64,000 nt of DNA from NCBI RefSeq assembly GCF_002494345.1, contig NZ_NXNI01000001.1, positions 372,001 through 436,000 of the forward strand, read 5' to 3'. The stretch comes from Natrinema ejinorense (lineage in GTDB: Archaea > Halobacteriota > Halobacteria > Halobacteriales > Natrialbaceae). A program made the position numbers and the translations under genes. The notes beneath the pieces are model-generated. The model saw only the letters and a program-made list of their open reading frames with translations, was not told where the DNA came from and did no database searches. Shown one piece after another: positions 59,076-64,000 of this stretch (its first letter is position 1; each line of letters opens with the position of its first letter).

Positions 59076-59297
59076 TCAGTCGACAACTCGAGGTGCGAAC
59101 ACTGTGGGGATCACGTCACCGATCGGTTCCGCCGTGTCTTCGGTGACGACGATCTGACCGACCGCTGTGGTGATGCCGGCTCGCGTAGACCAGCACGCGA
59201 CGGTCTCCCTCGACCGTGTCGGCGGGGTCGGTATACGGGGATTGTAGGTGCATGCGAGCGCACGCTCTGCGACTAGTGGGTCGGTATCACGCAGAAG
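59076..59297 (-). pseudogene. decayed copy of the 7903 gene
   Basis: The minus-strand frame reads RDTDPLVAERALACTY, matching NDPDTLVTERAFARTY at the start of 7903-8691, and further on IGDVIPTVFAP against IGDIASAADAP. The middle and C-terminus are lost. It lies divergent to the inverted pilin pair, as the intact gene does on the left. Confidence 0.65.
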
Positions 59298-59442
59298 GAG
59301 AGAACGGAGTTGAACGATCAAATTCGTCCGGCTTTGAGAGATGGTGGTGAAATCGCTCGACGGGACGGCTTCAAGAGGGTGCTGTAGTGCTTCCAGGGGG
59401 CGCTGTTTATCATTTCTGAAAGCCTTTGTTCCGAGAACGAAT

Positions 59443-59455
59443 CCTGACTATCAGG
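59443..59455. promoter_or_regulatory. palindrome CCTGACTATCAGG beside TTATATATG
   Basis: Reverse complement of 7743-7755, with the adjacent TATA-like run also kept. Conservation in both arms suggests a regulator site shared by both pilin loci. Confidence 0.5.
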
Positions 59456-59616
59456 TATGTTTATATATGTCCGGTATCGCGACTCTGTTAGCATCGGTAA
59501 GGTGTGGTCGAGAAAGCGGGGACGTGGTGGATTCCTAACCCCCTGTCCGCAGTCCTCGGTTTGACGAGGACGCTGATAAGCTTTCTCACCGTTCACGCAC
59601 CGGTGTGTGAGAACAC

Positions 59617-60063
59617 ATGGATTTGAAAGAATATCGCGCGAAGCTGATTGGTGGAAACGACGAACGAGCAGTATCGCCAGTGATTGGAGTGATACTGATG
59701 GTTGCGATTACAGTGATTTTGGCTGCTGTGATCGCTGCATTCGTGCTCGACCTCGGCGGGAGTGTCGGGCAGGAAGCTCAGGCCGGTGTGTCGATGGAAG
59801 TCGACAGTGCTGCTAATGAAGTGCAAGTGGAAGTCACATCTCTTGGGAACTCAGATCACGTGAACCTCACGTCGAGTGATTGGAATACTGGTTCCGGTGC
59901 ACCGAGTTCTGCAGAATATATGAAAGTCGGCGATGCTGTCACCTATGCGTATAATGGTGGTAGTGGCGATATCGCTGAAACTGGCCAAATGTCTGCTGTT
60001 GCTGTCATCAACGAGAGCGAGACAGAAACACAGGTTGGCAGCGAAGAGTGGGACTTCAGCTAA
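59617..60063 (+). CDS. type IV pilin (PilA-like)
   Basis: 148 residues: leader [18 protein letters not shown], then the conserved [21 protein letters not shown]-domain. Counterpart of 7136-7579 in inverted orientation; differs mainly in the leader and a short loop near residue 90. First gene of the pair. Confidence 0.85.
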   Translation: MDLKEYRAKLIGGNDERAVSPVIGVILMVAITVILAAVIAAFVLDLGGSVGQEAQAGVSMEVDSAANEVQVEVTSLGNSDHVNLTSSDWNTGSGAPSSAEYMKVGDAVTYAYNGGSGDIAETGQMSAVAVINESETETQVGSEEWDFS

Positions 60064-60083
60064 GATCATATCGGAATAAATAT

Positions 60084-60605
60084 ATGGACTTTAAAAAATA
60101 TAGAAGTCGTCTGATTGGGGACGACCGACAACGTGCAGTCTCACCCGTTATCGGAGTGATACTGATGGTTGCGATTACGGTCATTCTCGCTGCTGTTATT
60201 GCAGCCTTCGTACTTGACCTTGGCGGGAGTGTGGGTCAGGAAGCACAGGCTGGTGTGTCGATAGAAGTCGACGACAAGGCACAAGAAGTGCAGGTCGAGA
60301 TCACGTCACTTGGAAACTCCGATCATGTGAACCTGTCGGGTGCTGCTACTGAAAGTAATTTAGACACCCATCCAGATACAGGTGATTCAGCAAGCGATCA
60401 AGTTGACGATCTAAAAGAGTTGAAAGTTGGGGACACAGTTACAATTGGAGATGGTAGCGAGGGTGCCGATGTGCACTTTGCTGCCGCTAGTTCCGGTGCT
60501 TCTGACACAGAAATTAGCGGGACAGTAACCGCTATTGCTGTCATCGAAGAGGACGATACGCAGACACAAGTCGCAAGTGAAGACTTCGACTTCGACTACA
60601 GCTAA
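60084..60605 (+). CDS. type IV pilin (PilA-like)
   Basis: 173 residues from ATG 60084 ([18 protein letters not shown]); the ORF upstream of it is the tail of the other pilin. Same H-domain. Counterpart of 6598-7116; the C-terminal domains differ around residues 80-100. Confidence 0.85.
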   Translation: MDFKKYRSRLIGDDRQRAVSPVIGVILMVAITVILAAVIAAFVLDLGGSVGQEAQAGVSIEVDDKAQEVQVEITSLGNSDHVNLSGAATESNLDTHPDTGDSASDQVDDLKELKVGDTVTIGDGSEGADVHFAAASSGASDTEISGTVTAIAVIEEDDTQTQVASEDFDFDYS

Positions 60606-60751
60606 TACTGTAGTTCGCTTTTCACATTTTTCGGCGAGTGCTCAGATACCGAATAGAGATCTATTCAGTCTACCGAGTCTCTTAGCCGCTTTCGGAACAG
60701 TCGGAATCCGTCCCCTCCGAAATTATAGCCCGGTCAACCGAACAGTCAGAT

Positions 60752-60950
60752 ATGACTACTAATTGTGAAGTTCTCCAAACCGACATCCGGCCCGATCGGG
60801 AGGTGGTCACGCAACGTGATGTTGAGACCGACCATCTCACGTCGGTCCGTGCCGACGGATGACCTGGCCGCCGCGATCGAGCGAGCCGTCGACGGGCCGA
60901 CGGTTATCGTCTTGGACGAAGCCGACCAACATGTCGTCTCACTGAACTAA
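60752..60950 (+). pseudogene. Orc1/Cdc6-like AAA ATPase remnant
   Basis: Frame 1 from ATG 60752 reads EVLQTDIRPDREVVTQRDVE then TDHLTSV, like an Orc1/Cdc6 N-terminus (REVVHRDAEVNHLSSV type). After a deletion, frame 2 reads DDLAAAIERAVDGPTVIVLD then EADQ, like the Walker B region. Walker A is gone. A third, dead initiator beside the chromosome junction. Confidence 0.55.
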
Positions 60951-61035
60951 ATACTGCCGATCGACCCGTTTCTCGAGTTCTGCACCGAAAACGTGACGAT
61001 CCTCGAGCAGCCCGATTTCGTGTCGGCCGTCGGTC

Positions 61036-61395
61036 TCAGTCATCGTTCGCGTCGTTCGATCGCTCGGGGCGCTCGACTGCGTCGGGATCGGGCCAGGTGA
61101 CGCTTCCGAGGAAGGGGATCCCGATCCGTTCGGCGGCACGGGCGATCATGTGTGAACCGGTCGGAACGGTCAGGAAGAGGAAGGCGATTCCGATGAGCGC
61201 GGTCAGCCCTTCCTCGCCGGGGCCGAAGTGGACGAATCCGGCCAGGAAGATCGCGGCAGTCCCGAGCGTCGTGGGCTTGCTCGTGGCGTGCATTCGGTTG
61301 TAGACGTTTGGCAGACGAAGCAGGCCGATCGTCCCGACGGTCAGGAAGAACGTGCCGACGACGAGCAACGCGATGACGACGATCGCGTGGATCAT
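61036..61395 (-). CDS. mrpG: Na+/H+ antiporter subunit MrpG/MnhG
   Basis: 119 residues from ATG 61395, with MnhG signatures: FFLTVGTIGLLRLPNVYNRM, HATSKPTTLGT and LFLTVPTGSHMIARAA. Last gene of the antiporter operon; overlaps mrpF (ATGA). Confidence 0.9.
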   Translation of the reverse strand: MIHAIVVIALLVVGTFFLTVGTIGLLRLPNVYNRMHATSKPTTLGTAAIFLAGFVHFGPGEEGLTALIGIAFLFLTVPTGSHMIARAAERIGIPFLGSVTWPDPDAVERPERSNDANDD

Positions 61396-61682
61396 TCGAT
61401 CACCTCGCCGTCGGTGACGAACTTGGCGACGGCGACCGTCGCTATAAATCCGATAATAGTGAGCACGAGGCTCACGGTGATAAAGAGGCCGCGATCGGTC
61501 AGCAGCGCGAACAGGACCGCGATCGCGACGACGTTCGTCGCGATGGTGTCCAGTGCGACCACACGGTCCGGGTTCGTCGGCCCGCGAATCACGCGATACC
61601 CACACAGGACACAGAGCCCGCTGACGAGGACCAGCGCGGCCCGGATCGCTGTCTCGAGGACGGCGGGATCGGCGTCAGTCAT
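61392..61682 (-). CDS. mrpF: Na+/H+ antiporter subunit MrpF/MnhF
   Basis: 96 residues from ATG 61682. MnhF pattern: CGYRVIRGPTNPDRVVALDT with the conserved GP-PDRVVALD, three TMs. Overlaps mrpE by 8 bp. Confidence 0.9.
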   Translation of the reverse strand: MTDADPAVLETAIRAALVLVSGLCVLCGYRVIRGPTNPDRVVALDTIATNVVAIAVLFALLTDRGLFITVSLVLTIIGFIATVAVAKFVTDGEVIE

Positions 61683-62280
61683 CGTCGACACCTCCACCTT
61701 GGCGATCCCGTCGCCTGTCTCTTTCGCCACCCGAGACGACGATTTCGGGTGCCGGATCCGATGGAGAGGCGCCTTCGTCGAAGAGTTCGAGGGCGTAGTC
61801 CTCCCAGGTTCGGATCGGTTCGGCGATGGCCTCGGGATTGCGGCCGTTGACGCCGTGGACATACAGGGCGTTGGTCTCGTCGTCGTAGTCCAGCGTCACC
61901 GTGCCGGGCGTGATCGTGATGCTGTTCGCGATGACGGTGATCGCGATGTCGGACTCGACCCGGAGCGGCACCAGGATCACTTCGGGCTCGATCGGCATGC
62001 CCGGCGAGAGGACGCGGTAGGCGACGTCGAGGTTCGCCCGCAGCAGTTCCCAGGTAAACGCGCCGAGGTAGCGTCCGGCGTAGGGAAGCACGCGAACGCC
62101 CCGCCCGAGATCGACGTGTTTGCCGTACAGCCGCCGGAAAACGAAGGCGACCGGCAGCCCGACGAGCAGTCCCGCCAGGAGCCCCCGGACGAGCGAGATG
62201 GGTGTGAGGGGGAACCCGCGGACGAACACCCACAGGACGGCGAAGACGATGCCAATGACCGGCCAGGTTCGAACTCGCAT
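61675..62280 (-). CDS. mrpE: Na+/H+ antiporter subunit MrpE/MnhE
   Basis: 201 residues. Two N-terminal TMs, then the conserved LRANLDVAYRVL and ANSITITPGTVTLDY motif of MnhE, and a charged haloarchaeal tail. Abuts mrpD with a one-base overlap. Confidence 0.9.
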   Translation of the reverse strand: MRVRTWPVIGIVFAVLWVFVRGFPLTPISLVRGLLAGLLVGLPVAFVFRRLYGKHVDLGRGVRVLPYAGRYLGAFTWELLRANLDVAYRVLSPGMPIEPEVILVPLRVESDIAITVIANSITITPGTVTLDYDDETNALYVHGVNGRNPEAIAEPIRTWEDYALELFDEGASPSDPAPEIVVSGGERDRRRDRQGGGVDDD

Positions 62281-63944
62281 CAGTGTTCACCTCCACTCGA
62301 GGGTACCAGTTCGCTCGGGTCCGTGGGATCGACGGCGTCGACGTATCCCTCGGTATCGAGCGCGGCTTCGGCGGCAGTTTCGGCGAACTCGTAGACTGGA
62401 TCGAAGCCGACGCCGACCGTGACGATGGCCGCCGCGAGGACCGCGAGGACGATCACCTGTACGGAATCGACGGTCGCCGTCTCGACGGCGTCAGTCTCGG
62501 CCCCCCAGAAGCTCTGATTCCACAGCCGGGTCGTGTAGGCGATCGTCAACAGGGAGCCGACGAGCAAGAGGACGATCACGGGACCGGCCCTCGCTCGAGC
62601 CGCGGCGTCGAAGACGAGGAACTTGCCGAAAAAGCCCGACAGCGGCGGGATCCCGACGAGCGCGAGCGAGCCGACGAACACGGCGATCGCCAGCGGGGGC
62701 GACCGCTTCGCCATCCCGCCGAGATCGTCAAAGCGACTCGTCCCCGTGGCGGCTCTGACCGTCCCGACTGCGAGGAAGAGCAGTCCCTTCGCCAGCGTGT
62801 GGTTGAGCGCGTAGACCAGCGCCGCGACGATGGCGAACTGGCGCAGCGTCGGATCGATCGTCGTCGCCGCGATCGCGACCGGGATCGCGATGAACCCGAC
62901 CTGCCCGATGCTCGAGTACGCGAAGACGCCCTCCATGGAGTCGCGGCCGACGGCTCCGATCCCGCCCACGAGGATGCTGGCGGCGGCCATGAGGAACAGC
63001 GCCGTGCCGACGAACGGGAGCGGGGACTCCCCCGCGATCGCCGCGTTCAGGACCGGCAGCTGCAGGTCGACGGCGACCTCCGCGCCGGCGAAGACGGTAA
63101 AGGAGAGCCGGATGATGGCGTAGATGCCGACTTTCTTCGTCGCGCCGGCCAGCAGCGCCGTTATCTGTGGCGGTGCGGCCCGGTAGGCGGTCGGGATCCA
63201 GAACTGGAAGGGGACGAGGCCGGCTTTGATCGCGAACACCGAGAGGAGCAGTCCGAGGAGGCCGACGACGGGGACGGGCTCGAGGCCGTAGGCCGCCGGC
63301 TCGGCGAGCCGTTGGGCGAGATCGGCCATGTTGAGCGTTCCGGTCGTCGCGTAGATCCCGCCGACGCCGAGCAGGAACACGGCGCTGGCAAGTAGGTTGA
63401 GCGTGACGTACCAGAACGCGGCCCTGGTGTGCTGGGGGCCGCCGCTGTAGGCGACGAAGACGTAACTGGCCATCAGCATGACCTCGAACCAGACGAAGAG
63501 GTTGAACAGGTCGCCGGTGAGGAAGGCCCCGGTCACGCCCAGCGCGAGGAAGTGAAAGAGCGGGAAGTAGTAACTGCGCCCCTCTCCGCCGGGGAGATGT
63601 CTGGTCGAAAAGACCAGCGATGCGACTCCCAGCACGGCCACCATGGTTAGCATGAACGCCGAGAGGCCGTCGGCGACCAGCGTGATGCCGAGGGGGGCCG
63701 GCCAGTCGCCGACCTGGTAGGTCGCGATTCCCGGCGCGTCCGGCGCGAGAACGATATACCAGTCGATAGCTGCCACCGCGACCGCGTAGGCGGCGCCGGC
63801 GGCGAGGCTCACGGCCGCTCGAGTCCGTGGGTGTCGGCCCAGCAGGAGCGAGCCGACGGCCGCGGCCAGGACGATCAGCATCGGCGCGATCACGAGCTGC
63901 GATTCGGTCCCGACTGGCATCGTCGTCATCGTCGTCATCATCAT
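62280..63944 (-). CDS. mrpD: Na+/H+ antiporter subunit MrpD/MnhD
   Basis: 554 residues, 12-14 TMs, proton_antipo_M family (related to complex I subunits NuoM/N): FNLFVWFEVMLMASYVFVA, TALLAGATKKVGIYAIIRL with the conserved Lys, YALNHTLAKGLLFLAVG. Several clustered Met codons; I chose ATG 63944 because it overlaps the mrpC stop (ATGA). Chromosomal housekeeping gene with high GC. Confidence 0.92.
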   Translation of the reverse strand: MMMTTMTTMPVGTESQLVIAPMLIVLAAAVGSLLLGRHPRTRAAVSLAAGAAYAVAVAAIDWYIVLAPDAPGIATYQVGDWPAPLGITLVADGLSAFMLTMVAVLGVASLVFSTRHLPGGEGRSYYFPLFHFLALGVTGAFLTGDLFNLFVWFEVMLMASYVFVAYSGGPQHTRAAFWYVTLNLLASAVFLLGVGGIYATTGTLNMADLAQRLAEPAAYGLEPVPVVGLLGLLLSVFAIKAGLVPFQFWIPTAYRAAPPQITALLAGATKKVGIYAIIRLSFTVFAGAEVAVDLQLPVLNAAIAGESPLPFVGTALFLMAAASILVGGIGAVGRDSMEGVFAYSSIGQVGFIAIPVAIAATTIDPTLRQFAIVAALVYALNHTLAKGLLFLAVGTVRAATGTSRFDDLGGMAKRSPPLAIAVFVGSLALVGIPPLSGFFGKFLVFDAAARARAGPVIVLLLVGSLLTIAYTTRLWNQSFWGAETDAVETATVDSVQVIVLAVLAAAIVTVGVGFDPVYEFAETAAEAALDTEGYVDAVDPTDPSELVPSSGGEH

Positions 63945-64000
63945 TCACGATCACCGAGTTCCGTGACGTCTAACGTATCGTGTTCCTCGTAGACGCGATA
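63941..64000 (-). CDS. mrpC: Na+/H+ antiporter subunit MrpC, C-terminal end (partial)
   Basis: Only the last 19 residues are in the window (YRVYEEHDTLDVTELGDRE). Assigned by position before mrpD and by the charged MnhC-like tail. The gene runs off the right edge. Confidence 0.7.
   Translation of the reverse strand, partial: YRVYEEHDTLDVTELGDRE

Larger units (their letters stand above)
59370..60605. repeat. right arm of the long inverted repeat (pilin pair)
   Basis: Inverted counterpart of about 6598-7850, including both pilins, the GATAAGCTTTCT promoter stretch (about 59573-59586) and the CCTGACTATCAGG palindrome. Confidence 0.75.

Noticed and set aside
62283-63395. 370-aa plus-strand ORF over mrpD, and the 408-aa minus-strand ORF in another frame
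   Set aside because: Low-complexity Arg/Asp/Gly shadows; mrpD itself is unmistakable.
62728-63954. Mrp operon as part of the mobile region
   Set aside because: High GC, canonical mrpCDEFG order with overlaps; ordinary chromosome.
1-64000. CRISPR arrays
   Set aside because: No series of regularly spaced identical repeats seen; the repeats found are dispersed and few.
1-64000. tRNA genes as integration targets
   Set aside because: I looked for cloverleaf-like and T-loop (GGTTCGAATC-type) stretches near integrases and at the edges and found none I could support.

Overview
The window is haloarchaeal DNA. Most of it is GC-rich, GATC/CTCGAG-rich coding sequence for very acidic proteins, with PilA-type pilins, Orc1/Cdc6 initiators and a chromosomal Mrp (Mnh) Na+/H+ antiporter operon at the right edge. 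I cannot place the genus; a Natrinema/Haloterrigena-like host is only a guess. It reads as a chromosomal hotspot crowded with integrated replicons, virus-like modules and defence genes. I saw no tRNA, rRNA or CRISPR array.

Layout. (1) 1-6.5 kb: a leftward gene block resembling a pleolipovirus structural module (4-TM VP3-like protein, VP4-like spike, two membrane proteins, VP8-like P-loop ATPase), with the ATPase gene interrupted by an in-frame TGA, plus a PD-(D/E)XK-type protein. (2) 6.6-8.7 kb: two pilins (minus strand) and a divergent unknown gene. The same arrangement recurs inverted at 59.05-60.6 kb, so about 1.5 kb inverted repeats bracket roughly 50 kb. (3) 8.8-19.6 kb, replicon A: orc1/cdc6, hicBA, a winged-helix regulator, a conserved structured leader, a PadR-like gene, tyrosine integrase, two methyltransferases, a nuclease-like protein and several zinc microproteins. 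(4) 19.7-32.3 kb: a tightly overlapping leftward operon of mostly membrane proteins (1022-aa propeller/Ig surface protein, 789-aa repeat protein, tandem 2-TM capsid-like proteins), and a divergent rightward operon with a P-loop ATPase. This looks like a virion or vesicle module. (5) 32.3-48.9 kb: a lower-GC accessory and defence island. It has a degenerate integrase on the left and a short intact one on the right, dispersed 110-bp and 77-bp repeats, an N6-adenine methylase, a dual-GHKL kinase-like protein with a receiver-like partner and an unknown third protein, an MspJI/Mrr-like nuclease, membrane-anchored beta proteins and a tandem GIY-YIG protein. (6) 49.0-58.8 kb, replicon B: a sibling of replicon A (orc, partner gene, winged-helix regulator, the same leader, PadR/zinc protein, J-domain protein, integrase). 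Its orc-downstream region is split by a MITE-like element plus a two-gene membrane/cytosolic cassette. (7) 60.7-64 kb: an Orc1/Cdc6-like remnant and mrpGFEDC.

The two replicons share orc, partner gene, leader, coiled-coil gene and integrase. They serve as internal controls for each other: comparing them reveals the cassette insertion and a compensatory base pair in the leader stem. The best candidates for undescribed biology are the three-stem leader RNA (11211-11300 and 54942-55031), the methylase/dual-GHKL/receiver operon (33419-40437) and the two-gene cassette (50399-53535). All functional calls come from reading motifs and context, without database searches.
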